Shown: positions 13,401 to 28,400 of the stretch, piece by piece
How positions within the stretch are numbered: position 1 is the stretch's first letter
Layout of the letters: the number at the start of each line of letters is the position of its first letter
Source: Scortum barcoo
Lineage: Eukaryota > Chordata > Actinopteri > Centrarchiformes > Terapontidae
Length of the DNA stretch: 64,000 bases
Assembly: GCA_023238725.1 (NCBI GenBank)
Contig: CM041538.1
Span: 13,142,880 to 13,206,879 of the forward strand
Direction: 5' to 3'
The notes under the pieces: generated by a model
Seen by the model: the letters and a program-made list of their open reading frames with translations, nothing else
The model's database searches: none
Told to the model about the DNA's origin: nothing
Translations under genes and position numbers: made by a program

Positions 13401-16400
13401 GGGTTTCAAGTAGTAGCCTCAGCAGTAGAAGAGCTCTCGTAGTAGTAGTAGCAGTAGTAATGGTAGTAGCAGAAGCAGTAGTAGGGACTCCCATCTCTGC
13501 CATCACAACGTCCTCCATTTTGGCTCAGATACAATGTTAAGAAAACTCAACCTCACTTGGCACAGTCCTGCAGCTTTTGAGCAAAGATATTACTATCAAA
13601 TATATCAAATACATAAAATATTTTACTATCTACAACATCAAATGTTAGGGAGGGTTTCTAAAGGAGGGGACACAACCACATAGTGGATGATGTTTAAGTG
13701 CCAGAAACAGGGGTCAAATATAGTGATCCATTTGAAGCTCTCTTTAATAAAGAGGTTCTCAAGACGATAAAAAGTGGGCAGGGTCAGAGACGGCCAATCC
13801 TGGACGAGAAACATTTTAATATCTTACGGCCCATACAGACGGGATTAATATTTCAGGGGGGCGCGGGATATTAATATTAGCCATGCTTCTTGGTATTGTA
13901 ACATTCATTCCAACACATTCTCCAGGCTACTACACATAAAAACAGTTTAATGTAAGATTGCCATAAAGCCTGTCGAGTAAGATTCTCCACATGTACTTTA
14001 AATAACAACTGTATGTCTGTAACCAAGTAATGGGTATGTATAAAATTCTTTCATTACAGCCCACAGAACTCAAATGCAAGTGACTGCCGAAGTTAAAAAT
14101 TTGGACACATCTTAAAACACAAAGTGTCTATCTGTATAGATAGAAAAAAGACAGAGGGCCAACAAATGTGCCAAAAACAATGGGGCTGTAATTAATGCCA
14201 GAAAAGATAAGAGAAAAACCACACACATGCGCTCAGGCAGGATTAAAATCTCCCCTAGAGAAATAAATCCAGTCTGTATGGGGCTATACTATTGTATTGT
14301 CCAGTATCAGCTTCCATTAGTTACAAGGAGATTTTTCAATTGGTTAGAAATGACTGCTGTTTCATTCTAATTACACTAAATATATTTCCTTAAACAACAT
14401 TTCTCTTATTCCAGGATTGGGCTTGACTTTTAGGACACAAGTGAAATGACAGTCTACCATACAAAAAGTATTACAGCTACTCTAAATGCATGGTAAACAA
14501 TGTCAGGGTGCTAGGACTGTGAGTCACGCTAACTTAAAGAGGACACACTGTAGCTAGTAACGCTTTAAACACAGGAAAGTGCTGGAGACATCTGACTGGA
14601 AAGGGGTTCCTAAGAGGTGGCGAGTGTGGGAGGGGTGGGAGCAAGGAGAGGGCTAGCGATGAATTGAGTGAAAGTACCGCTTGGTGTGAAGTCCTCTAAC
14701 GGTATGGCCTGGAGGTGACTAGCAGTCTTCCCCCTGTAGCTCAGGAGCTTTGGTGGGTTACCTGCGCCAATGACCTCCTCGATCTTCACGCAGGAGACGT
14801 CGATCTCCTTGGCAAACTCGCGCACCGCCTCGTTGGGGTCCTCGTAGGTGAAGGGGTCAATGTAGACTTTCATTCCCGGCGTTACTATTGGGGATTCAGT
14901 GGCAAGAACAGGAAAGTGAATCTATGCCGTCAAACAACATTTCAACAGTAGCTAACACCATGTGACACTACATATTCTTTATCAACCAAGTGCAGATCTG
15001 TCAATAATACTTAGCACTCGATGATCAAGCCAATGCATTCTGTGTGAGTTATGCTTTAGTAGTTGGGGATGCTCAGTCATAGCTAAGTTGAAATATGGGA
15101 ATACTTCTGATGGATTGTGAATAATGCAAAACAGAGGGGCATCTCAGCAAAGAGACTTACTGTACTGCTGCAATTTCTCTGTGTACTCCGACTCTGAACC
15201 GTTTCTCTGCTTTCTGTTGAGAAAGATGAAAACACAAACTGAGTCACGTGGACCTCCACACAGCAGGGCGCAAGTACTGGAAAGGAACAAAAGCATGAGG
15301 AGAAAACGGATCCCTAATAATGTCTGCAGAGATGGTAGCCGGGCTATGATGTGGCTTGGTGAAGATATTTTGTCTTTTTGCATTGCAAAGCAAAGGAATG
15401 CACTGTAGATAAAGATAGGATCAATGTCGGCTGGTGAAATGATTCATACTTGGGGACTGTAACACGAGTCTAAACAAAAGGATATCACGGCATTGTCTGA
15501 AGCAGCAAGTGAAAGCCATTCACTTTCGGTACCTCCAAAATGAGCAGTCAAGACAAAAGCAGACACAAACAGCAAGCTCAGCTGTCTCGCCTTCCTCGCC
15601 CTACAGACATTTCAAATGTTCATTTCAATTCAATCTGCCTCCCATTTTCTCCTCGTGGACTCTAACTCTCCTGCTGTCTTTCTCTCTCTTCCTATCCATT
15701 TGTCTTTCACCCATGTCTCCCAGTTTCTGTATCCTCATGTTCCTGCATGTGTCCCTTCTGTATTGTTGGGGCGGGCAGGGGGGGCACACAAAGACGATGA
15801 CAGAGCGAGGGGGCTGGGTTGTTGAAATTACATGTTAATGTGCTTCCTTTGTTGTCTAACCAGTAACCAGGGCAATAATACCCTATGGTGATTTGCATCT
15901 TATTTCAAATTCTAATTTGGTTCCGGAATATGCTGAAGCTCAGTGTTTTGTATTATTACTATTTTCTCCTTCTTCTTCTGTGGCAGTCAGGGTAGCGGCT
16001 AAGCCAGGACCCTGAGAGAGACACAATGTAGCGGTGTGAAAATAGAAGAGAGTGAAGAGGCAGTAGGGAGAAGGAGAGGAGGGGGAGCCAGGGAGATTAT
16101 TATTCAGTCTAGCGTGTCCGATGCCCACGCTTGTCAGCCGCTGCCTGAACTGGCTTGTGGAGGGAACCCAGTGGGCGCCAGTCAGCGGTGGGTGCCAACC
16201 TTTTACACATATATACACACGCCCCGAATTTGCTGCTTGACAAATGAGTGGTATAAGGATAAACGAGTGTGGTTGGACCCAACTCATGCAGTGTCAGACT
16301 TTTTGAAATGTGACTAGCCGCTTGCATCTTCCCAGTCAATTGGGCCCAGCAGACAGGGGCGCATCTGGGTTCTTTGTGGACGGGCAACCACACAGTTGAT

Positions 16401-19400
16401 TCTGAGTGCAGGGCCATGAGGGCAGGCCTATCAGGCCCAACAGCTGCTCCACCATGCTGTGTCCAGTGAGCAAAGTAGCATTTTGGCCAAAGCTGTTTAC
16501 TATTCACAGATTCAGAAGGCTAATCTGGCATTCAGTGGCCTCACAGGTGGCACAGCAATCCGCTGAGACTTTTCTGGGGTGGTTTGGAGGACATGCAAAC
16601 AAAGTTGACATTTGAAGCTATCTCAGTTTTTTCAACTTCAAGGAAAAATGTTTTTCATAAATGTTTCTGTGAGTCCATGCTGTTCCAACATATTCCGTTG
16701 GCCAGACAAAAGTAAATGAATGTAAAAGTGTTTCGCCACACAGTCCATGCTTATCTTTCACGTGTTCTGACTTTCTGAGATGCTGATAGGGGAGTTATAT
16801 TCTGACCTGAGGCAGACAATAGCGATGACCACAACTGCAATGATGAAGACCAGGGTGGCAGTGGTTGATCCCACAATGAGCGGCAGCTGCTCCTGCCATG
16901 ACTTTGGAGGGTCGGCTTTAGGGATTAAAAAGAAAGAGTGGTTACTCTGAGAACCTGTCACAAACATACACCCACTGTAGGTGGGTGAAACCATGGCCTT
17001 GTGTTCTTCAGCCTGTATTAAACAGAGCGGAAGGCAATCATGGACTAATAAATGCATTTATGAAGACTGCATGAGAGACTATTCAGTTCTTTTAGGCTGT
17101 TTGTTAAATGATGAGTATGATGTAGAGCAAAAATGTTGCTGATACCTTGACTGATTGCTAGGAAATGGTAGATTTACAGCAAATCACAAGTTAGTTCCTC
17201 TACAAGGATTTCAGTTCTTTATGCATGAAAAATAGGCATAGTAGCTTCTAGCTCTATAAGCTTTTGAGCCTCTATTATGTTCATAAGCTTAGCACAGCAC
17301 TATCATGGAGGTATTGCTCCTAAGCCACAAATATACCAACATATCCCTCGGTAATGAAGTAGGTAGGGGAGTAACGTACTTTGCAGGTTGGTGCTGAAGT
17401 CGGCTGGGGTGCTGTAACGGCCGTAACCCGCCACTGTTCGGGCACGGACTTGTACCACATAAGGCGTACCAGCCTTGAGACCTTCAATGCGGGCATTGCT
17501 CCGTTGGGCAGTCATGGTATGGGCGATGGCCTCACCCTGATCCTGCGGAGACAAAGACGGTCAGTGATGAAAACAGTACCAAACACAGCCCCCTGTGATG
17601 GCCCATTCATCATCATCCCCTCTTTAACCTCCCTCACATGGCTGACCAGTCTAACCATGCAGGCGGGTGAAAAAAAACAGAGCCAGAGAGAGCAACGGAG
17701 GGAGACAGATTGTAGCCGATGTGTTAATCTGACGGGAGAAGGACAAGACAACAGAGCAAACAGGGTGTCTTTGTTCTCTCCCAGAGGCAAATCCAGTCAC
17801 AACTCTCTCGGCCGCTGGAAAATACAGAAACCTTCTAATGCATGGCTTGTGAAAGGACGGGGGATAAGAGGGAGGGCAAGAGGGAAAGATGGAATTAGGG
17901 GTACAGAAAAGGGCAGCGCATAATAGAAATATGGGAGGGGATTGTGAGGAGAGAATGAGAGGAAAAGGAGGAAAAGACAGAGGGATGGAAAGAGGGGAAT
18001 AAGTAGAGGAGGATGATCACACAAGCTAAGATTGGAAATGGTGAGTTGCCTCACTGCAACCATGTGTTTATCAGCAGAGGCATTGTTTCCCACATTTACA
18101 GAAACACAGATGAAACAGAGACCATGCAAGTAAATGAAATTGGATTGAATTAGAGGCGTTGACTTACATTGCTGCTTACCTTCTCATGGTACTTAATCTC
18201 ATAATCCAGAATGATTCCGTTGGGTTTCTCTGGAGGCAGCCAGGACAGGCTCATGGTGCCTGCTGTGGCCGCCATCAGGTGGACTGTAGGCACTGCAGAC
18301 GGAGCTACACAGGGCAAAACAAATAAAGGAAAATCCGCTTTATTTATTGTTTTCTGTGTTATGTCTTTTCAAGTTCTATGCCCTTTGTGTGTCCACAGAA
18401 GCCCAAATACAAAGTCTTAGGCTGAGGGCTTTGTGAAAAGCTTTGGCAAATAGTTAGTATGCAGACCCATTCCCCACTAATGCTCAAATTCTCCCTCCCA
18501 GAGTCCTCGGGGAGGGAGAGGGGATGTCTAATTCTCCTGTGACAAGAGAATCAAACTGCAAAACTGATGGATAAGTCTCTGGTACATGCAGTTCCCTCTG
18601 CCAACTGTGGAAAAGCTTGGGAATAAGCACACACATACAGATGTGGACTTTTCACACATTTAAACTTGCTGAAGCACTGGTGCACTTTTGCTCCATACTC
18701 ACTCGTGTACTGTTACCACACAAGAAAATGTAACACAATATAGACTGCATAATCTGCACACAAACACACACACTCACGGAAATGTATGCATTGGTTCCTG
18801 GACACACTCACTGAAGAGCATAAAACGCACTGGCACTCCACCCACCTGAGCTTTTTTATGCTTTGTTCACATGTGCCTATTAATGACCAAGTGCTGTCTG
18901 CCTCCCTGTCTCACTTTCCTTTTTTCTAAGTTCAGGCTTGTTCTGTACCTCTGACTCACTCACTCCTCTCAGTCTACTCCATTGCTTTTGTTTCATAACT
19001 TCAGCTGCCTATCTCCAGTGGTACCTTTCCTTCAAAAATAAAGTTCTTTACTTTTTTCTGTACTGCTACAATCACCTCCTTTAATTTACCCTGTCCTCTT
19101 CGACTCTTCACTTTTCATCTTACTTTCGTTGCAGCAGACCTCCATCTCCCCTCTGTCTCAGTCTCGTTCCCTTCCTTGGAGCTTTTTAATCCCCAGTTTT
19201 TAGTTCTTTGATCCTCCCCCTTGCATTTCCTTTCTCCCTTTGCTGACTGTGTTTGTGGCCAGACGTCCCTCTGTTTCTCTGTCAAACCTTCCCTTCCTTG
19301 CCTTTTTCCCTCCCATGCCAGCCCATCCACCCGGGCCCACATCTCTCTTTCTCCCCGAGAAGACAATACTTCCTAGGCAGATCCCCTGGTAGCCAGGGGA

Positions 19401-22400
19401 TTAGGGGCCCTCCTCCGGGAGAAGACGTCGCAGTTACCATGGAGGTGGCCTCTGGGGCTTATCACCGCCCTTGTATTTATTTAGGTTCTTAAAAGGTGAA
19501 TGCATATGCAGGGATGGTCTTGGGACTTCACCAGGGGATAATCTGATCACTGTTGATGCTCTCTTGCCCCCTCCTTTCCCTTCACTTCTCTCTCTGAACC
19601 CAACTGACCCCAAGCACCTAAGGATGGACAGTGGTCCCTGACACAATGAGGCCCTCACTTGGGGCCCTGTAGTGCCTTTGGGTCCTAGACCCACAAACAA
19701 AAGGCATTTCTGAAGCTTTTAGGAGCAGGGACACAGGGTTAGAGGTGAGGAGGATGGGGCCACAGAGAGAAGAGAGAGAGCCCAGGATAATCCTTGGTGT
19801 TGTCTGAGCCTGAAGAAATCGAAAACTTAACATAGCGACTAAACACATCCAAGGCACAATTTAAGAGCCCTGGGAGAACCACAACAAAGGGACCAACTCA
19901 CAAGAAGAGACGTGTCAAGTAAGCTCAACGGCTCTGAAATGTATTGAGGTCATTTAAGGTAAGCTGAACCAAATCTGAAAAAACTGAAAAAAACTTTCTA
20001 CATATGTACCTACCAGCCACATATCTGTCTACTTATTTTTATCTAAAATCACTAACCCTGACATTGAATTTACATTGTACATTTCAGTGTTATAAGGAAC
20101 ATATCCAATAGCTTTATTAATAGCCTTATTATTCTGAATAAACATCAGCTGGGTTTCTGTCTTCTGTACCCAAAAAAATCTCTGCTCTGATTGCTACATT
20201 GGCCTAGTTACCGTTGTTGCTGTGGGCTGGAGGAGCGGTGGGTTGAAAGCAGTGGGCAGCTAGAATACTGAGGGTTCAACACTTTGAATACACACTGCCT
20301 CGCTATTGCTATTTGCAGCGGTGTTAGTACAGAGCATGCTGCTGTGGGCGTGTGAAAAAAAAGGTCCCTTTCTAAGCTCATTCAGAAGAATGTCTTCCTT
20401 CTCAATCCCTGTTCAAAGGGAAAATATGTAACATACTCCTACATGCATACAAGAAATTGATCTCTACTTCTTAAGCGCAGAACACATTTTCTGACATTCT
20501 TTTGCATCTTTTTCCAGTTTTTGAAAGTTGGCAGTGCCTACAAGCTCAATATTGATCTCTGACAGGCAGCCACGAGGCTGCAGCAGTACCTACCAGCCTG
20601 ATTTGTGGTGATGTTGACTGTAGAGAACTGAGGTGTATAGGGGCTCTTGTTGGAAACACCATTGACAGCCTGGATCTCGAAACTGTACTGGGTGTGGGCT
20701 TGTAGGTTACGGACAGCCACGCGGCGCTGGGTCAGGCCAAGGTGACGCGGTGAGATGTCGACGTTGTCATCACACCGCGAGCACATGCCCCGCTCAGGCA
20801 GGCACTTCTTACAGATGACATTGTAGAAGATGTCGTCACGGCCACCGAGGTCACGCGGGTCGCTCCATTCCAGCACGAGCGAGGTTTCGTTCACACTGGA
20901 GATGACGTTGCGTGGTGCCGAAGGAACAGCTGCAAAAGAGAGGTAAAGCGTGGATGAGATGAGGAAAATAGGTTTGGAATGAGAATGAATTTAATCTCCA
21001 TGCACAATAGGTGTAAAGAAATTTGTCTTGGTGACAGTACAGAGACGTACTGACAATAGGCAGAGATTCATATTGCAAAACACAGTTTACATATCATTAT
21101 ACACACATACATTCATTATTCCATAGCTGCTATCAACACAATTCATGACCCAAGAAATTTCCTTGTCCTGAGGTATTAGTACATTTCTCATGCATTAACT
21201 AGAGCATTTTTTTCCCTCCACATAACAAGAGGCTGCTCCAGCAGTTCTTCAGAGAAAAAAAGAGGACAGGAGTTCAAATTTGAATTGCATGCTCATTTCC
21301 ACTGTGTGTCTGTGTGTGTGTGTAAAGTGCTGGGGGGGCAAGCGAGACAAACTATTGGCAGAGCCTTGGCAATTCTTATCCAATTAACGGAGCCTTATCT
21401 CTCACTGCACTGTGGGAGAATCAGCGCCCCTCCAACACCCCCACCCACACCCCCGCAACAGAAAAGAAGGATATTCTTCTCTCCTCACCAGCGAATGAAT
21501 TAGCTTGTGTTTGTGTTCCTGTGTGTGTTTGCTCTTAACAAAGTCAATGCTTCTAGAAAAATTCCACCACTGTCTGTCTGTAAAGATGTGCCAGAACTGA
21601 GAACAGATAGACTTCAAGGGAGGGCGGGGCGGGTGACGGATTGGATGATAAGGTGTTTGATAACAGAGCAAGCAGACATGTTTGCCACCTGTGTGGTGTG
21701 GTGGGAATGTACTCCTGAGGGTTTTTTATCATCCACTGAGAGCACAATTCAAAGAGGGAAGTTTGGGAGAACATTTAGCACCCAGTCGAGTTATATGAGT
21801 TATAAAGACATGTATGTATTTTGTTTGCATTGCAATAACAGCATTTCACATTTTTCATTGTGACTTTCAAACATGCTGCTGCTACATAGTCAACTGAAAC
21901 TGTCTATACTCACTGGTGCAGGGGGCGTCAGGAAGATCGGTGTCCGAGCGGTAGTAACCATTTCGACAGGAGCAAACGCTCGATGCTCCGGAGCTGGCGC
22001 GGCTGTTGGCTGGACAGGGCAAGCAGAAGCTGTCTCCCTGCTTGGACTTGAAGGTGCCAGGGCTGCAAGCTGATGGCAAAAGAGAGAAAAATGGAGAGAG
22101 AAAAGGGTGAATAACAACTGGATACTGTTAGAAAGAGGCATGGATCAGCTGAGGTGTTGTATGTAACAATTTAATGTAAAAATATGTATATCACAGTACA
22201 TTTGGATCCCTCTCAGTCTGTAGTGAATGCAATGAATAGCTTAAGGGTGCAAGTGTTCACAACAGGATGTAATTTCTTACATATGATGGGCCGTGGTCGC
22301 ATTGCCTGCATTTGAAACACTGCTCTAGCTCACTGGTAAAAAATGACTAAAGCATCTTATCTAACGAGTTTAGCATATGTTTGTTTATGCACATGCGTGT

Positions 22401-25400
22401 CCATGGTTTGTTTTTGTCACCTAAACCCCACACGTTCCCCTTTCCCTAGTGTACTGGGAGTGAATCTTTGGCAAACTGCAGTGGAGAAGGAGAGGGGATT
22501 CTGAGCAGCATGTAGCTGTTTGCGTAAGCCTGTGTTCACATGAAGAGACTGTCAACTGAAATTACATACATGACCCTCAGAGATAAAATGCTGGCATGTT
22601 GCTTCCATTCTGAATTCTTCATGAAATACATATCACACACACACACACACACACAGATAATCTGAGAGGCACACATAACACACGCTGATGTGTACACAAA
22701 CATCGGCCTGTGCATAACTGTGCACTTCAGTGACTCTAGGTTAAGAAGATTTTATGCCTGCATTCTTTCTATCTTTCAGATCGCTCTCTGCGACTGCCTT
22801 CAAAATAGTTTCACCTAAACTGGTTTCTTCAACGGCCAGGCCTATTTAATTGGATGAAAACACAGCTACCCTTTGTGAATGCCCTATCTCCATTTATAGC
22901 AGCTGTTTGAACGTTTATAACTCAGGTGATAAGTTGCAGACGTACGGGGAAACACTGACAGCGGCACTGTGATCCAGAACACTTTGGCAGGCTCCATATC
23001 TTTGATAAACTGTCTCGTTAAAAGATGAATGAGTTTGCCGCAGCGCTTAATAAAAAAAAGACGAGAGCAGGTAAGACAGCCCGAGTTTACAGGGGCCAGT
23101 TGATTAGCTGACCCACTAGTGCGTTAGCTCATCAATGCCAAGGACACACTGCTATGTTTGTCTCTCTGAATGATAATTATCACGTAGCTTCGACGTTTGT
23201 TTTACGCTAAGGTTGGAGGTCAACTCTACAGCAGGCCACTTCCTGCGCCTGCACTATTCCCATTTTTTAAAGTTCAACATTAGCACAAAAACCACCAGTT
23301 GACAGCCCTGCGTACATTAGCACTAAGTGTATTTGTTCTTCCACCATTAATCAGAGGTATCAACACCACCGGCTAGCAGGAAGTACTGCCTGATAAACAG
23401 ATAAGAAACGACCTCGTGTTTTACCAGGTGGGCGAACGGCTTCTTCGATTTGGCACTGTGCGAGTTAATTTAGGTTCACTCAACTCAAGTAAACTACAAG
23501 CAATTTCTTAACTTGCAGGGGATGAGAGTATTGGTTTTTGAACATGTTAGCCTAACGAAAGACGTTAAGGGAGCATTCCCCTTAAAATAAGCTTTTTTTT
23601 TTTAAAGGGAAGGGCTGAAAGTGCTGATCAATCACTTCCAGTGAGTAAAGGGGTCATCCTCTTCCTTTCATCCATTTTCCCCTTAGAGGAACCACTAAAG
23701 AATGAGGAAGAAAGAGAGACAAGGGGCTAGAGAAACAGGGAGGGAGAGGTGGAAGAGGTGGAGGCAGAAAATGCTAATCCTGCAGGCGCTCCCCCCCCTT
23801 TCTCCACTCCCCTGTGTCTTATCCTCTCATGCAGAACATAGAGCTTAAGGAACTGATTAGAATGAATGCTGAAATTGGAAAGTGTGGAGCATGAAGGAAA
23901 AAAAAGTAAAGAATATCGGGGGTGAAAAATGTGCAGCGAACGAGTGGAAAGGCAAAATAAATGGCTCATTGATTAATATTAATGCAGACATCCTTACTGT
24001 AACTCCGGTGGTGTATTAATGAGAGCAACGGCCTTCAGATTAGGGGAGGGATGGGAGAAGGAGAGGTGGAGAGGAGAGGGAGGGAGAGCAACGGAGGTGG
24101 AGCTGGAGGAGATGCTGCATGTTGGACCGAGGACAGAACAGCAGAGAGGCTAAGAGTCATGGTGGGTGGATGATGAGGAATGACGATGGTGTAAAATGGT
24201 GGTATAGGAGAAGAAAAGGAGAGTGGACCGAAGGAGAGGTGATGTGAGAAGAGAAGAAGAGAGGGAGATTTATCCCTTGTGGTTTCCAGTGAAGCTTGAT
24301 TAGAGAACATTTTATCAGGGCCCAGTCGCCAGGGCTTTAACCTTGAGCTGCCAGGAACAAACAAATGAGTTTTTAACCATGCACACACACACACACACAC
24401 ACACACCATGCTTTAGATTTACTATGCTCGCTCTCCCTTTATCTCTCTCTCTGTTTCTGTCTCTCTTTCTCACATACACACAAACATGCGCACTCTCCTT
24501 TTTAAAGGTGAGCACACATTCAGTATTTAGGGTCTTTCGGAAAGCTGCCATTGTAAAGTATCCACCCACAGCCTGATCACCAGTATGGCACTGAACAACA
24601 TGTCTTCTCAGCCGCTGCAATTAGGTAGGCAAGGATAATATACACAAACTGTACATGCAGAAAGACCCTTCAAAATCACCCTCGCTCACCAATAACCCTG
24701 CGAGCTCTCCGTTCTCTCTCTTGTTCTCATTCTTCATCGCTGTATCTATTTGACCTGCTCACCTTAAGCCTAATTTTTACACCCCCACACCCCTCAACGC
24801 ACGCACATTTTCCATTTATGCTCCTGCTGTCACCTGCACTCCACTTCAGCTGAGACCTTGCTGTTTAAATTTACTTTGCTCTCAACCTCTGTGAACCCGT
24901 CATGTTTTCCATCAGACCTGAAAGCATCATAAGGCCTCCCAGCTCACAGAAACAGACAGCCTCCCCTGCATTTCCATTTATTTAGCAAACCAGCTGCCAG
25001 GCAAATCAGAGGTCAGAGGAGTCAACAGCCGTCTGCTGACAGTGCCATCAAGGTTTTATTTATTTATTTATTTATTTTTTTATTATTCTACCTCGTAGTC
25101 ATCGGATTAATGTGTCAAAGAATTCAAGCCAAATAAATGGCTCATAATAATGTGGCAGCTAGACAATCAAGTGATTGTAACCTGTAGTAACCTGTAGCCA
25201 AAACAATACCCATTCAATCTCTTCCAACAATCAGTATATGTCCACAACAATATGCCCAGATTAAGTGTCCTTCAGCAAGACTTTGATCCCTTACTACTCA
25301 CTCATTGTAATTCACCCTGCATAGAACTGTCAGATACTATTTCCCTAAAATGCAAATGTAACTTTTCTCCGCAGTAATAATGCGATACACTATTGATCGC

Positions 25401-28400
25401 CATAAGGAAATACCTCCCAACCTCCCAATCATCTCCCAGGAAGGTAAGACCCCGGAGTAAGTTGGAAAATAGCGCAATGTTCTGTAGATTTGTAAAGATT
25501 CATTGACTTGCTGGATTAGTTCTGAAGCTAATAAATGGCTTGAACCCTGTACTCCCTATTGAAGTATGTCTCTCTTGGCTCGAGATTAATTCACCAACAC
25601 AAACACTGAGTAATAAAATCCCAGACTGCCCTGAAATATCTGTTGTGAAAACACTCACCTTGACATTGGGTATCCTTCATGGCTGGTTCAAAACCAGCCG
25701 AGCAGGTGCAGGCTCCCACAGGGACCATCCACTCGCCATCTCCGTTGCAATAAAGCTTCAGTGGCACGGACACCTCCAGGGCGTTGGGGACACATGTTCC
25801 TGGCGCAATGACCAATGACGTTGCCTCAGCCCCGGTTGCTGTTTCTGGGAAAACGGCAAAGTTGGCGATGGTGGTGGAGCACTTCTTGTAAAAGACCCTC
25901 ACCGAGATGAGTGACATGCAAGCACCAAGATCCTGGAAAGCCAAGTAGAACCCGGCCTTGGACAATGGCCCGAAACTTCGCACTTTTGTGTTTACCCGTC
26001 CAGACTCGAGCATGGAAAAGCTCTCATCTGGGGCAATAGTGTCCACCTTCACATATGGGTTCTCCATCCAGAAAGGGCTGGTGGCTGTGGCTGAGTCCGA
26101 GTCAGACTCGTAGTAGAAGAGGTTGAAGGTCTCTTTGCAGGAACCCGGGATGTTAGGAATGCTGTTGCAATCGCGCACCGTGAATTTCATCTCCACGTAT
26201 ACGCGCAGCACATCCTTTCGTGGGATGAAGTCACTACGTAGCCAGTTATTCTGGTTGAGCTCACGAACATTGCACACTTGGTACGTCCGGATGGGGTTCA
26301 TGGCATCATCATAGCCGCTCACCTCTTCCCACTGAAAAGTAGAAAAGCAGAATAGAAACAAAAAACAGGTCAGAAGCGGTGAGTGTTTGCTGATATCTTT
26401 GACAGATACTCTGCCTGAGAAATAGAGGCATCGTGTCAGTCTGGTTTCTGGAATGTATATTTGCCCATCTCTGCACACCTTGGTACATTCAGTCATGCTT
26501 AACGATAAAGAAAAAAATTAAAGAAACAGGGCAGAGGTTAGGACCTAGAGGGAAAAAAAAGCATTTGGGATATTTTCAATTACGTTCCCTTGCCTTCGCC
26601 ACGCTACGCCTTTCATCTCTGGTTAGTGTAGCGAAAAGCCAGGGACGAGGACTGTGAATTCATCACAATTACAGCAACCTGTCACCTCCTCGCCACAGAG
26701 CCACCACAGCATGTTTACCTCATATCTGTTTGGGAGTAGTAGCCACATTGCTTCACAACCAATTACGCTTCAATTACAGAGCAATGATTGCAACGTCCTC
26801 TAATAAAGACGGGGAAAAGGCGCCGGTTAACCTTCATGCTTTTCTGTTTTTACACTCCTCTACATCTTTCAATGCTACTACAGTACCCAGGGGGTGAATT
26901 ACTCTGGATAAAATGGGATTAAATTTTCTAAACTTTGATTACCAGCTTCATTAAATGAGCGCAAGCAAACTAGACTGTAAAAGCTTTGCTGCGAGACACT
27001 GTAATCTAATGCAGTTTTCAATCTCAAATGAGGACACCACGATTAAATCATTTCACTTCAAATAGCGATTCCTGTGTGTATAATATATCTTTGTACGTGT
27101 GTGCTGAGGGATCTGCTCCCCTTTCCTATTTGACAAACAGAGTGCATTTATTTTTTAGCTAAGGCAAGGCCTGGCAAGTTTACTGCATAGCATCTTTCCA
27201 ATACAAAGGCAATTCAAAGTGTGAAATAAAAGCATGGTGAGGCATTTAAGAATTTAAAAGACAGTAACAGGAAATTCAATAAAGCAAAATAAAACTAGAC
27301 AAAGGAATAAAATTTAGGGCAGTCATGAATGCTAAAACTCTGTGCTACTTCACATGGCTGTCACTGGACTACTTAAATCCATGAGATTGAACCTGTGACC
27401 TTCTGATTACAGGCTGGTCTTTCTCATCGCTCAGTGCCCCTGCAACCCTAAAAGACTAAAATACTTAAGTCTTAAATGCCAGGACACATCTATAACAAAA
27501 TGAAGTGTCTATGATTGCACTCTCGGGACCGGAGTTTGCCGCAGAACATCTGACTGTCTCGAAACTCTGGCATAAAGGCACCAATTTGTTCTCTAGAGTC
27601 AGTTGTTTCCATCTGAGCTCTGAGCATCTTAATTAAGGCTGTGATATGGATGTGGTGGAGACAAGGCTATTCATCCAAGACCCTGGAGGCCATGAGGGAG
27701 AGAGGAAGAACGGGCGTAGCTCGGTTCTGGCATTAAAACGATGGCCCGATGAGAGAGAGAAGGGGGGAAGCGACCAGAGGGAATCGATAATCACCAGCCA
27801 GGTCAATGGGATGGCTAAAAGCATGAAGTGTCAATGGGTATTTAGTTTAGTGTAATAAATCACCCACTGCAAAAGAGCAATGCAGCCAAGTGTTTGTGGG
27901 TGTGTGCGTGTGAAGTTGTGTGTGTGTTTATGCTTAAATATGCCTGTGTGAGTCTGTCTGGCTGAGTGTGTACTTGCTCTGTATGTTTAGCTTATGTATG
28001 TGTAGGTGTGTGTCTGCTGTGCATGTTTAGAGGGAGGTCATCCCCCCCAAGACACACAGTGGCCAAACACTCAGAGCGCCTGCTTACCAAGCCCGAATGA
28101 ATTAAGTAGGTCATGTGAAAAAGGGTCAAGTTTCTTGGCATCGATTTCCAACAAGATGAATCGTTATGCAAGATCTGCGATCCACTCCATTTTCTCTTTG
28201 TCCTTTCCAATCGAAACTTTAAATTTTACTTCCAGATGACAATGAACAATGCTTCTGTGACGCACTATCGCCCCCCTTAAAGGCCCAAAGCGTCGCTGTA
28301 AAAACATATTTTTTGCAATATTTTGGCATAACTATGTCTCTTTGGAACAGACTACAGATGTGAATAGACAAAAGAGATCAGGTTGTGCTGCAGGATTTCT

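Larger units (their letters stand above)
22070..25658 (-). other. ephb3: ephb3 intron 3
   Basis: This is a 3.6-kb intron. It contains CA repeats at 22633-22655 and 24381-24407, a purine-rich block at 24040-24270, a TTTA repeat at 25054-25083 and a possible L2/SINE-type tail at 25262-25325. The block 22780-23480 is repeat-poor and could hold conserved elements. No gene is seen. Confidence 0.85.

Noticed and set aside
13099..13518. Minus-strand open frame of 139 codons in intron 10
   Set aside because: It spans a trinucleotide array and a polypurine tract; Thr/Ser/Pro-rich low complexity explains it.
17381..17923. Plus-strand open frame of 180 codons over exon 7
   Set aside because: It is antisense to the FN3 exon and continues into purine-rich intron sequence, with no recognisable protein.
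27360..27440. A functional tRNA gene
   Set aside because: There is a B-box-like motif, but no acceptor stem and no credible anticodon arm.
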